A DNA stretch of 64,000 nt. It comes from Actinomadura sp. NBRC 104425. Its GTDB lineage: Bacteria > Actinomycetota > Actinomycetes > Streptosporangiales > Streptosporangiaceae. The stretch lies in contig NZ_BSTN01000011.1 of the NCBI RefSeq assembly GCF_030269545.1, positions 62,001-126,000 of the forward strand. Direction: 5' to 3'. The notes beneath the pieces were generated by a model, which saw only the letters and a program-made list of their open reading frames with translations, was not told where the DNA came from and did no database searches. A program made the position numbers and the translations under genes. Positions 41,918 through 50,259 of the stretch are shown one piece after another (positions within the stretch are counted from its first letter, which is position 1; every line of letters starts with the position of its first letter).

Positions 41918-42748
41918 ATGGCCCGGTTCGTCACCGTCTCCGATCCCGCCGACCCGCGGTTGGCCGACTACGTGCGGCTGCGCGACGTCAACCTGCGCAA
42001 GAGCCTGGAGGCCGAGCACGGGCTGTTCATCGCCGAGGGGGAGAAGGTCATCCGCCGGGCCGTCGGCACCGGATACCCGGCGCGCTCGTTCCTCATGGCC
42101 GAGCGCTGGGTGGAACCGCTCGCCGACGTGCTGGAACGCACCGACGCGCCCGTGTACGTGGCGGACGACGCCACCGTCGAGGCCATCGCGGGCTTTCCCG
42201 TCCACCGCGGCGCCCTGGCCTCGATGCGGCGGCTGCCCCTGCCCGCCGTGGACGACCTGCTGACCGGCGCCCGCCGCGTCCTGGTGCTGGAGGACCTGGT
42301 CGACCACGCCAACGTCGGGTCCATCTTCCGCTGCGCCGCCGCGCTCGGCGTGGACGCCGTGGTGCTGTCGCCGCGCTGCGCCGACCCGCTCTACCGGCGG
42401 TCCGTCAAGGTGTCGATGGGGGCGGTGTTCGCCATCCCCTACGCCCGCATGGCGTCCTGGCACGACGGCCTGAAGGTGTTGCGCGCGGCGGGCTTCACCC
42501 TGCTTGCGCTCACCCCCGACCAGTCGGCCGTCCCCCTCGACAAGGCGCTGTCCGCCGCCGCACGGCACCGGGCCGACCGGGTCGCGCTCATGCTCGGCTC
42601 GGAGGGCGACGGGCTGTCGTCACGCTGGCTGGACGAGGCCGACCAGCCCGTCTGCATCCCCATGAGCCCCGCCGCCATGGACAACGGCGTCGACTCGCTC
42701 AACGTGGTCGCCGCCGCGGCCATCGCCTGCCACGCCCTCATGCGCTGA
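41918..42748 (+). CDS. TrmH/SpoU-family RNA 2'-O-methyltransferase
   Basis: A 276-residue SPOUT-class methyltransferase. An N-terminal substrate-binding domain (EHGLFIAEGEKVIRRAV) precedes the knotted catalytic domain: motif 1 LEDLVDHANVGSIFRCAAAL with the conserved Asn/Arg, motif 2 RVALMLGSEGDGLS, and motif 3 IPMSPAAMDNGVDSLNVVAA. It methylates a ribose in rRNA or tRNA; the target nucleotide is not evident. The ATG at 41918 starts the conserved MARF block, although the ribosome site is weak. Confidence 0.92.
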   Translation: MARFVTVSDPADPRLADYVRLRDVNLRKSLEAEHGLFIAEGEKVIRRAVGTGYPARSFLMAERWVEPLADVLERTDAPVYVADDATVEAIAGFPVHRGALASMRRLPLPAVDDLLTGARRVLVLEDLVDHANVGSIFRCAAALGVDAVVLSPRCADPLYRRSVKVSMGAVFAIPYARMASWHDGLKVLRAAGFTLLALTPDQSAVPLDKALSAAARHRADRVALMLGSEGDGLSSRWLDEADQPVCIPMSPAAMDNGVDSLNVVAAAAIACHALMR

Positions 42749-42789
42749 ACGACGGCGGGCCCGCGACCCCGCCTTCTTGCGGGGCGTCG

Positions 42790-43815
42790 TCACTTGCCGA
42801 AGACGCCCCGGCGGGGCCTGCGGTGGGCGCCCTTCGAACGCTTCGGTGCCGCGGCCCCCCTGGCGGTGGCCGCCGCGCCGGGGGCGGCGCGGCGCCGTCC
42901 CAGCCGCAGCTGCGTGAGCAGCACGGAGAACGCGGCCAGCAGCGCGGCCAGCCACGCCACCTGCGTGCTCGCCATCTGCTCGAACGTCAGGTCCTGCGCG
43001 ACGGGCGCCTTGTTGTTGCGCAGCCTGCTCTCGGGGGTCGGCGTCGACTGCCCGGGTGCGACCGAGGGGCTGGGCGGTGCGATCGACGGCAGCGACACTC
43101 CCGGGCTCGCGGGCGGCGTGAACGACGCATTGGGCGACGGCGGCGTGTAGCCCGCCCCGGACGAGCCGCTCCCGCTGCTCCCGCTGGAACCGGAACTGGA
43201 CCCCGAGTCGGACCCGCTGTCGTTGTCGTCGTCCTTGTCCTTGCTGTCCTCGTTATCGGAGGACTCCTTTCCCTTACCCGGCGACGAAGTCGGCGACTTC
43301 GTGGGGGTGGGAGTAGGGCTGGGGCTCTCGGTGGACGGTGGATCCGAAGGCGACGCGAGTGGGGTGAAGGTCACCGTCTCCTCGCCCGTCCCGTGCAGTT
43401 TGTCCTCGGTGTCCGGGGAATCGACCTGCACCTTCACTGTGACGTCGGTCTTCTCGGTGATGCTCTTCTTGGCCGTCATCTTGGCGACCGTGGTCGGCTG
43501 CTCATCCCCGACCTTGATCGTGCAATCCGGCGGGAAGCACTCCCGTTCGAGGATCGTGTCGTCCTTCGGTGTGCGGGTGACGGATGAGACCGTGACGTTG
43601 AGGTCCTCCGCCTCCTTAAGGTCCTCCGCCTTCACGGTCACCTTGAGCGTGAGGAACTCGCCCGCCTCCGCTGTCGTGTCGGGGGACGCGGTGACTTTCA
43701 CGTCAAGTTCCGGGGTGTCGTCATCGGCGGCGAGGACCGGGGGCGTGCCGGCGGCGAGGATGGCCGCGGCGGCGAGCCCCAGGACGAGCGGACTACCTGC
43801 CGATCGGGAGAGCAC
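42790..43815 (-). CDS. Secreted or surface protein with C-terminal membrane anchor
   Basis: A 341-residue protein. An N-terminal signal peptide (LVLGLAAAAILAAGTPPVLA) is followed by a 110-residue beta-rich domain (VKVTASPDTTAEAGEFLTLK) like immunoglobulin-type or CARDB surface domains, containing a Cys pair (ECFPPDC). A long Ser/Pro/Asp-rich stalk leads to a membrane helix (AWLAALLAAFSVLLTQL) and a basic C-terminus, consistent with a type I membrane protein. The GTG at 43815 has GGAGG 10 bases upstream and gives a normal signal length. Family not recognised. Confidence 0.65.
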   Translation of the reverse strand: MLSRSAGSPLVLGLAAAAILAAGTPPVLAADDDTPELDVKVTASPDTTAEAGEFLTLKVTVKAEDLKEAEDLNVTVSSVTRTPKDDTILERECFPPDCTIKVGDEQPTTVAKMTAKKSITEKTDVTVKVQVDSPDTEDKLHGTGEETVTFTPLASPSDPPSTESPSPTPTPTKSPTSSPGKGKESSDNEDSKDKDDDNDSGSDSGSSSGSSGSSGSGSSGAGYTPPSPNASFTPPASPGVSLPSIAPPSPSVAPGQSTPTPESRLRNNKAPVAQDLTFEQMASTQVAWLAALLAAFSVLLTQLRLGRRRAAPGAAATARGAAAPKRSKGAHRRPRRGVFGK

Positions 43816-44004
43816 CGCTCCCGCACCTCCGTCGGTTAGTCGTCGTTGACCGCCGTGACGCCGGGGCAGCGCCCACCCCAAGCGCGCATTCCGCATCATG
43901 CGAACACGGATCGGCGATCCAAATCAACCCCGATGCCCGTGATATCACGTCTCTGTCGCACCCCGGCGCGGCGAGGCATGCCTACCGGTCGAACTACCGA
44001 GAGG

Positions 44005-44373
44005 TCAGACGAGTTCCTCACGCACGTCGAGGACTTCGTGGCGGGGCGCCCACGCCTGCCACACGCCGTGGTCGATGCGGTCCAGGCCGAGCCGTTCGGC
44101 GACCGGCGCGCGGCCGCCCGCGTACTCCACGCGCAGCCACGACTCGTGCTCGCCGACCACGATGAACGGCTCGCCGCGCCACGTGCACACGGTGCGCACG
44201 TACCGCAGGTCCTCGATCTCCGAGGCGGGCACCACGCGCCGGTACCGTCCCGGCCGCAGCTCCTCGAACCCGTCGGTGGGTTCGGGCGTGTAGAGCCGCA
44301 CGTCCCCGTCGGCGCCCGGCACCGCCTCGAACTCGCGGCCCAGCCAGCGGGCGACGTACCCGTCCCGGATCAT
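44005..44373 (-). CDS. Conserved hypothetical protein, downstream of SseB gene
   Basis: A 122-residue soluble protein beginning MIRDGYVARWLGREFEAVPG and containing EIEDLRYVRTVCTWRGEPFI. No known catalytic motif is visible. The ATG at 44373 overlaps the upstream SseB stop by four bases, so the two are co-translated and probably function together. Confidence 0.8.
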   Translation of the reverse strand: MIRDGYVARWLGREFEAVPGADGDVRLYTPEPTDGFEELRPGRYRRVVPASEIEDLRYVRTVCTWRGEPFIVVGEHESWLRVEYAGGRAPVAERLGLDRIDHGVWQAWAPRHEVLDVREELV

Positions 44374-47300
44374 CGGGGCGCCTCCGTCCTGTCACTGCCG
44401 GTTCCGTCGTCCGGCAGGGGCTCGGGCCGCAGCCATGCCAGCTGGTCCGGGTCGTACATGGCGACGAACCGCTCGGATCTGTCCATGCCCAGGTAGTACA
44501 TCTCCGCGCCGTAGGGAAGGCGCACGCTGTCGACCTTGTACTCGCGGATCGAGCCCGCGCTGCCCGGCGCGAACCCGCCGCCGAGGAACGGCGCCCGTTC
44601 GATGACCCAGCCGGAGTCGCCCCAGGCGGCCAGTTCCTCCTCCGTCTGCCCGCCGAACGGGATGCGGTAGAGGTCGGGGCAGTAGGCGGGCCAGCGGATG
44701 ACGTACACGCCCTCGTCCGCCGGACTGAACGGCGACCCCTCGTACAGCAGGCCCAGCGCCTCGTACAGCTGCATCGGCGTCTGCAGTTCGGCGACGTCCA
44801 CGGTGGGATGCACGAAGCCGCCCACCCGGTCGTATCCCTGTTCGAGGTACCAGCCGACGTGGCCGTGCGGGACGACCTTCTGCATGATGACCGGCTGAGC
44901 GGTCCGCTCGGGGTCGGGTTCGGGCACCGTCGGACGGGCCGCCTGCATGTAAGGCTGAGGTTCGGGCTCCGGTTCGGCGGCGGCCTCCGGCTGCTGCGGC
45001 TGCGGCGGCGCGTCGGGGGGCGAGGCGAAGGACTGCGGCGCCGTGTCGAGCGGGCCGGCGGCGGGCGGCGCCGAGGGCTCGGGACGCGGCTGGACGAGCC
45101 CGACGCGCACCGCCCACTCGCTGAGCGACCGGACCTGGTCGCCGGTCAGCGAAGCGCCGATCCGGGTGCCCGGGTTGAGCAGCATGGCCCAGTCGTCCCG
45201 CGGCCAGGCGGCGATGAGCTCGCGGAAGTCGGCGTACACGAACCGCGACTCCGGCAGCACCTCCCGAAGCCGCACCAGCGAGGTGAACACCTGCACGGCG
45301 GACGGCCCGCGCAGCGCCGCCTCCCAGCGGAATTCCCGCTGGACGGGCGTGACCTCCAGCGGTGCGTCCTGCGGAATCGGCACCAGGACGTTGGCGGCCA
45401 GCAGCACGCGCAGGAACGCGTCGGAGTCGCCGCTCTGCACCGCCTCGTACAGCTCCTGGTCGATGCGGTTGCCCGGCTCGAACTCCGGTTCGCCGGCCGA
45501 GTGCCGCGGACGGTGTTCGGATACCGGCCCGGGGCCGGGCGCCCCGGTGGCGGACACCGGCTCGACGGGCCGCGGCCCCGGCTGCTGGGGCGGCTCCGGC
45601 GCGGGCGGCAGGCCCATCGGGGAGGTGACCTGCGTGGCTCCCGCCGCCTGCGCAGGCTCGGCGGGCCGCGGCGCCGCGCCCTGCGCCGGGTCGGCGGCGT
45701 GCGGCTCGGGCGCCGGCGGCCGGTCGGGGCCGTGCGGCGGTTCGGGGCTGTGCTGCGGCTCCGGCGGCAGCGGCTGCTCCGGCGTGCGCGGCGGTTCGCC
45801 GAACGGCGGCGGCTCGACGGCACGCGGCTGCTCCGGAGCGGGCGCGGCTTCCCCGGCGCGCGGCGGTTCGGGCGGCTGCGGCAGGTCGGCCGGGCGCGGC
45901 GGCTCACCGAACGGAGGCTGCTCCTCCGCGCGCGGCTGCGCGGCCTGGGAAGACGCGGCGGAGATGAGTTCGCTGATGTCCGGGGTGGTGACCGTGGGGT
46001 CGCTCGCCGCCGGGGAGGCCGGGGCCGCGGGCGTCTCCTGCGGCGGCGCCGCCGGAGGGGCGGGGGCCTCGGCCGATGCGGCAGGGGCCTCGGCCGGGAC
46101 GGCAGGGGGCTCGGCCGGGGCGGCGGGGGCCTCAGCCGGGGCGGCGGGCGGCGCGGCCGGGGACGGCGCGGCGCCGGCGGAGCCGCCGAGGGCGCGGACC
46201 TGCTCGCCCGGCATGGACGCGTCGATGGGCGTGCCCGGGTTGAGTACGAGGGTCCACTCGGCGTCCGGCCACGCCGACACCATGTCCAGGAAGCTCGGCA
46301 TCACGAAGCGCGACGAGCCGAGCGCCTCGTTCATCCACCTCAGCGAGGTGAAGACCTGCACGGACGCGGTGCCGTGCACCCGTACCGGGCCCCACGGGAA
46401 CTCCGGGTCGTCCGGCGTGATGCCCCACGGCGTGTCCGGTTCGGCGGGCACCAGCACCTGTGCGCTCAGCAGGATCTTGAAGAACGCGTCGGTGTCGCGC
46501 CGCGTCGCGGCCTCCAACAGCTTGCGCTCGACGTCGTTCTGCGGTTCGAAGTCTTCCGACAGGCGCCGGGCCGCGCGCTGGTCGGCCCACCGCGCCAGCC
46601 CGGGGAGCTGCTGGGCCACGACGGTGCCGCCCGCCGGGGACCCGAAGTTGACCGCCAGCGCGTGGCTCTGGTCGGGCCAGTACCGAAGCAGCGTGGTGAA
46701 CGGCAGGCGGATGAACTCCCGGCCGAACACCAACGGCTCGGCGGCCTCCATCAGCCGTTCGGGCGAGGTGAACACCGGGACGACCGGGGCGCCGTCGACC
46801 TCCCGCACCAGCCACGGGAAGCCGGGCCGCCCGGGACGCAGCGAGTAGTCGATGTCTTCCGGGACGGGCATCAGCAGTTCGGCGTCGGCCAGCGTTTGCA
46901 GGAACAGGTCGTGGTCGTTGCCGGCGGCGGCGCGCAGCAGCTCCCGTTCCACGTCGTTGGCGGGACGGAACTCCGAGCGGCGCTCCTGGGGCGGCGGCAG
47001 GTCGCGATGCTGGTCCTGCAGCTCCTCCCAGGGGGCGGACTCGGCGGCCGGCTGCTCGGCGGCGGCCGCACCCTGCGGACCGTCCGCGGCCGCGGGCACG
47101 TCCACGACGGTGTCGTCCGGCGACGGAGAACGCTGCGGCGCGCGGGCGACGAGCCGGTCGCCCGGGGCGGGCACGTTCGCGGGGGACTCGGTGTCGTCCG
47201 GCGCGGGCTGCTCCGAAGCCGCGGCCGGGGCCTCCCCGGAGACCGGGGCGCGCGGCGCGGGCGGGACGTTCGGGATCGGCGCGGGCGGCTCCACCGGATG

Positions 47301-48083
47301 GGCGGCCGCCGGTTCGACGGGCGGCGCGGCGGGCGGCGCGGGCGGACCCTGCGGGGCGCCCGGTGCCGAGGGCGTGGGCGCCGCGGGGGGCGCAGCCGGG
47401 GCGTCCCCGAGCGGCGCGGCGGGACGGTCCGCATGCCCGTGCGGAGCCGCCCCTTCGGGTTCGGCGGCCGGTTCGGGACGCGGGTCGGCGGGCGGCGTGT
47501 GCGCGCCGACCGCCTCCGACGACGGCACGTCCACGGCGAGAGCGTCCGCGGTCGGAATGTCCGCGGTCGGAATGTCCGCAGCCGGAATGTCCGCAGCCGG
47601 CGTGTCAGCGGCGGGCGCGGTCGCCGCGGAGGAGGCGACGCGGCGCCCGACCCGCGGGGGCCGCGGGTCGCCCTCGGCGATCTGCCGGACGAACCAGGAG
47701 GGCAGCCGCCCCTCGATCGGCGGCGCAGCGTCCGCCGCGCCCGGCCCGGGCGCGTCGATCGCCAGCCACCAGCCCGGGTGCGGCCAGCTCTGCGCCAGGT
47801 CGGCGAACCTCAGCCGCACGAAGTGCTGGTAGGCGGGCCCGAGGCAGGCGCGCATCGCGTCGGGCGAGGTGTAGGCCAGCACGTGGGTGCGGCCGTCCTC
47901 CTCCCGGGTCGGCCACGTCGGCTGCGCCTGGCCGGCGAGCACGTCGTCGACGAGCTCGGGGGGCACGGGGATCACCAGCTCGCTGTCGGCGAGCAGGCGG
48001 AAGTATCCCTCGTGGTCTCCGGCCCGCACTGTCTCGTCCAGTCGGCGCTCCAGTTCCGACGTGGGTCGCCACGCGTCGGCCAC
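44370..48083 (-). CDS. Four-domain SseB-like protein
   Basis: A 1237-residue protein with four copies of an SseB N-terminal-type domain near residues 8-115, 377-495, 518-625 and 874-990. Each has the pattern LERxLxxAxxxxDxxxFxxxLxxxxLxVPVPxD, a central VxVFTSxxxL and a final WP-x4-LxLNPGTPI-type strand. Long Pro/Ala-rich linkers separate them, and a distinct C-terminal domain (VGWYLEQGYDRVGGFVHPTV) follows. The GTG at 48083 has GGGGGA 7 bases upstream. SseB domains occur in ESX/type VII-associated and enhancer proteins; the role here is unknown. Confidence 0.82.
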   Translation of the reverse strand: MADAWRPTSELERRLDETVRAGDHEGYFRLLADSELVIPVPPELVDDVLAGQAQPTWPTREEDGRTHVLAYTSPDAMRACLGPAYQHFVRLRFADLAQSWPHPGWWLAIDAPGPGAADAAPPIEGRLPSWFVRQIAEGDPRPPRVGRRVASSAATAPAADTPAADIPAADIPTADIPTADALAVDVPSSEAVGAHTPPADPRPEPAAEPEGAAPHGHADRPAAPLGDAPAAPPAAPTPSAPGAPQGPPAPPAAPPVEPAAAHPVEPPAPIPNVPPAPRAPVSGEAPAAASEQPAPDDTESPANVPAPGDRLVARAPQRSPSPDDTVVDVPAAADGPQGAAAAEQPAAESAPWEELQDQHRDLPPPQERRSEFRPANDVERELLRAAAGNDHDLFLQTLADAELLMPVPEDIDYSLRPGRPGFPWLVREVDGAPVVPVFTSPERLMEAAEPLVFGREFIRLPFTTLLRYWPDQSHALAVNFGSPAGGTVVAQQLPGLARWADQRAARRLSEDFEPQNDVERKLLEAATRRDTDAFFKILLSAQVLVPAEPDTPWGITPDDPEFPWGPVRVHGTASVQVFTSLRWMNEALGSSRFVMPSFLDMVSAWPDAEWTLVLNPGTPIDASMPGEQVRALGGSAGAAPSPAAPPAAPAEAPAAPAEPPAVPAEAPAASAEAPAPPAAPPQETPAAPASPAASDPTVTTPDISELISAASSQAAQPRAEEQPPFGEPPRPADLPQPPEPPRAGEAAPAPEQPRAVEPPPFGEPPRTPEQPLPPEPQHSPEPPHGPDRPPAPEPHAADPAQGAAPRPAEPAQAAGATQVTSPMGLPPAPEPPQQPGPRPVEPVSATGAPGPGPVSEHRPRHSAGEPEFEPGNRIDQELYEAVQSGDSDAFLRVLLAANVLVPIPQDAPLEVTPVQREFRWEAALRGPSAVQVFTSLVRLREVLPESRFVYADFRELIAAWPRDDWAMLLNPGTRIGASLTGDQVRSLSEWAVRVGLVQPRPEPSAPPAAGPLDTAPQSFASPPDAPPQPQQPEAAAEPEPEPQPYMQAARPTVPEPDPERTAQPVIMQKVVPHGHVGWYLEQGYDRVGGFVHPTVDVAELQTPMQLYEALGLLYEGSPFSPADEGVYVIRWPAYCPDLYRIPFGGQTEEELAAWGDSGWVIERAPFLGGGFAPGSAGSIREYKVDSVRLPYGAEMYYLGMDRSERFVAMYDPDQLAWLRPEPLPDDGTGSDRTEAPR
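47538..47610. repeat. 15-bp coding repeats in SseB linker
   Basis: The unit GGAATGTCCGCAGCC (variant GGAATGTCCGCGGTC) occurs about four times in tandem and encodes an ADIPT/ADIPA pentapeptide in the first linker of the SseB protein. Confidence 0.75.
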
Positions 48084-48205
48084 GGTCGCCTCCCCCTGTT
48101 TCATGCCGCGCTGTCCCTGCTGTCTCCGGCGCCGTCTCAGGTCCGGGTACGGACCTGCCTACGCTACATGGGCGAACAGGGCGAAAGTGCATCATCTTCC
48201 GCGGT

Positions 48206-49543
48206 TCAGCACACGGCACCGATGGCGCTCAGCGCATTCACCAGCCGGTCGACGTGTTCGTCGGTCGTCCCCAGGCCCAGGCTGGCGCGTACCGCCGAGG
48301 CCGGGGCCGCGGCGTCGGCGCAACCGCCGCCGCCGGCCGCGCGCGGGGTGTCGGGCCGGTCGTCCGGCCGGTCGGCCAGCAGGTGCCGTACGAATGGATG
48401 AGCGCAGAACTTCCCGTCCCGGACGCCGATGCCGTACTCCCCAGACAGCCTAAGCGCCACGTCCCGCGCGTTCCAGCCGTCGACGGTGAAGGACACGATA
48501 CCCACGCGCGGATGACGCTCCCCCCACAAGCTCAGCTCCCGCACCGCGGGAACGCGGGCGAGGCCCCGGCGCAGCCGGGCCAGCAGCCGCTCCTCCTCGG
48601 CGACGAGCGCGTCCCACCCGGCGGCGGCCAGCGTCTCGCACGCGGCCGCGAGCGCCACCGCGCCCAGCACGTTCGGGGTGCCCGCCTCGTGGCGCTGCTG
48701 CGGGTCGGCGGCCCAGCGGGTGCGCTCGCCCACCGACACGGTGGCGCCCCCGCCCCGCAGGTACGGCTCGGCGGCGCGCAGCCAGTCGGACCGCCCCGCC
48801 AGCACGCCCGCCCCGAACGGCGCGTACAGCTTGTGCCCGGAGAACGCCACGTAGTCCAGGCCGAGCGCGGTCATGTCCAGCGGCCGGTGCGGGACGAACT
48901 GGGCGGCGTCCACGGCGATGCGGGCGCCGCGCCGCCGCGCCACCTCCGCCAGCTCGGCGACCGGCCACAGCTCGCCGGTGACGTTGGACGCCGCCGTGAC
49001 CACCAGCAGCCGCGGGCCCTGCGGCGCGGCGGCAAGCGCCCGGTCGGCCGCGGCGACCGCCTCGACCGGGGTCGCCGGCGCGGGCAGCCGCACCGCCCGC
49101 CGCCACGGCAGCAGCGTGGCATGGTGCTCGGTCTCGAACACCACGACCGTGGTGCGGGGCGGCAGCGCGTGCGCCAGCAGGTTCATCGCGTCGGTGGTGT
49201 TGCGGGTGAACACGACCGACGCCCGCTCCCAGGCGCCGATGAAGACCCGCACGGTCTCCCGCGCGCGCTCGTAGGCGGCCGTGGTCACCTGGGAGGCGTA
49301 CCCGGCGCCGCGGTGCACGCTGCTGTAGTACGGCAGCGCCCGCGTGACGGCGTCGTGCACCGCCTCGAGACACGGCGCGCTGGCGGCGTAGTCGAAGTTG
49401 GCGTACGGGACGCGGCGCCCGTCCTCCAGCGGCACCGGCGCGTCCGCGCCGACGATCCGCGGAAGTCGAGTCGGCGCGGACGCGGTTCGCTGCATCCAAG
49501 AGGACAGAGCGAAGGGACGGGGTGACGTCGTGGCAGCGGACAT
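48206..49543 (-). CDS. Cysteine-desulfurase-like PLP enzyme (class V aminotransferase)
   Basis: A 445-residue fold-type I PLP enzyme of the SufS/EgtE branch. The PLP lysine is in FSGHKLYAPFGAG (near 237), with HHATLLPW and AVDAAQFVPHRPLDM as PLP/substrate segments. A Cys in DGKFCAHPF (near 380) is at the position of the persulfide-forming Cys of desulfurases. The ATG at 49543 has GGAGG 8 bases upstream. A SAM-IV riboswitch in the leader ties it to sulfur-amino-acid metabolism, so sulfur mobilisation from cysteine is plausible. Other C-S lyase activities are possible. Confidence 0.85.
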   Translation of the reverse strand: MSAATTSPRPFALSSWMQRTASAPTRLPRIVGADAPVPLEDGRRVPYANFDYAASAPCLEAVHDAVTRALPYYSSVHRGAGYASQVTTAAYERARETVRVFIGAWERASVVFTRNTTDAMNLLAHALPPRTTVVVFETEHHATLLPWRRAVRLPAPATPVEAVAAADRALAAAPQGPRLLVVTAASNVTGELWPVAELAEVARRRGARIAVDAAQFVPHRPLDMTALGLDYVAFSGHKLYAPFGAGVLAGRSDWLRAAEPYLRGGGATVSVGERTRWAADPQQRHEAGTPNVLGAVALAAACETLAAAGWDALVAEEERLLARLRRGLARVPAVRELSLWGERHPRVGIVSFTVDGWNARDVALRLSGEYGIGVRDGKFCAHPFVRHLLADRPDDRPDTPRAAGGGGCADAAAPASAVRASLGLGTTDEHVDRLVNALSAIGAVC

Positions 49544-49550
49544 ACGCGTG

Positions 49551-49582
49551 ACCTCCTTCGGGATCCAGGGATCCCGGGAGGT
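49551..49582 (-). promoter_or_regulatory. Shine-Dalgarno-sequestering hairpin
   Basis: In the leader RNA, ACCTCC (49582-49577) is the exact complement of the ribosome site GGAGGT (49556-49551); a GGGATC/GATCCC stem lies between them. The RNA can fold so that the start codon is hidden. This is the likely expression platform of the riboswitch, acting on translation. Confidence 0.65.
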
Positions 49583-49627
49583 GTCCGCGGGATCCGCGCT
49601 TGCCGGACGCGGTGTGCGATCCGGCCG

Positions 49628-49706
49628 GGTCCTCACCCGGGGCACCCCATCGCGGACGAAGGGTTGCCGGCCAGCAAGCCGGGGCTTTGCGCTGGCGCTC
49701 ATGACC
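49628..49706 (-). ncRNA. SAM-IV riboswitch
   Basis: The minus-strand leader begins GGTCATGAGCGCCAGCG, passes through CCCCGGCTTGCTGGCCGGCA and CAACCCT, and ends GGGGTGCCCCGGGTGAGGACC, read here in separate blocks. These are the conserved core, pseudoknot and closing P1 elements of the actinobacterial SAM-IV class, which senses S-adenosylmethionine. P1 pairs GGTC at the start with GACC at the end. It lies 85 bases before the desulfurase-like gene. Confidence 0.88.
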
Positions 49707-49756
49707 TTGTGCGGAAGTATAGGCGGATGTCGACGGTGATCACTCGGGAGGGTGCG

Positions 49757-50137
49757 ATGCGATACGGGACGGCCGGAAGGCTGGCCCAAGGGTTTGCGCT
49801 GCTCGTCGCGGCCGGGACGCTGACGGGCTGCGGGCTGTCCGGAGGCAACAGCGGCCAGGTCTGCGCCGACACCAAGAAGGCGTTCCAGCAGTACGTCTCC
49901 CAGGTGCAGGCCGTGCCGGCGAACGACCCGGCGCAGTGGAAGCAGGTCACCGACCGGTTCGCCGGACGCGTCGACGGCCTGGCCCGCCAGGCCGAGGACG
50001 AGAAGCTGAGGAACGCGCTCAAGACCGAGGCGAACCGCCTGCGCGGCGCCGCCGCGAGCGTGGGCTCCGGTGACGCGGCGCAGCTCAACGCCGTGATGAC
50101 CGACGCCCCCGACCGCATCGGCGCGGCCTGCGACTGA
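49757..50137 (+). CDS. Small lipoprotein
   Basis: A 126-residue predicted lipoprotein: signal peptide RLAQGFALLVAAGTLTGC with lipobox LTGC, then a helical mature domain (VCADTKKAFQQYVSQVQAVP; KLRNALKTEANRLRGAAASV) with a Cys near each end that may pair. The ATG at 49757 has GGGAGG 5 bases upstream and gives the correct signal length. It is divergent from the riboswitch-controlled gene. Function unknown; such small helical lipoproteins are common in actinomycetes. Confidence 0.85.
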   Translation: MRYGTAGRLAQGFALLVAAGTLTGCGLSGGNSGQVCADTKKAFQQYVSQVQAVPANDPAQWKQVTDRFAGRVDGLARQAEDEKLRNALKTEANRLRGAAASVGSGDAAQLNAVMTDAPDRIGAACD

Positions 50138-50155
50138 CCGGTGCGAAAGAACGGC

Positions 50156-50190
50156 GGAGGGGCCCGGCGAGATGCTCGCCGGGCCCCTCC
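50156..50190. terminator. Bidirectional hairpin terminator
   Basis: GGAGGGGCCCGGCGAG, a three-base loop and its exact complement. It sits between the convergent lipoprotein and penicillin-binding-protein genes and can end transcripts from both sides. Confidence 0.75.
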
Positions 50191-50259
50191 TCACGTTCAC
50201 GCCGCGCCGGACGGGCGGCCGTGGCGGCGGCCGCGCACCCGGCCGGGTGCCGGCCGGGG

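Noticed and set aside
44808..48401. A 1197-codon open frame on the plus strand opposite the SseB gene
   Set aside because: Same reason: an antisense shadow, with no family features, while the minus strand has four SseB domains and a good ribosome site.
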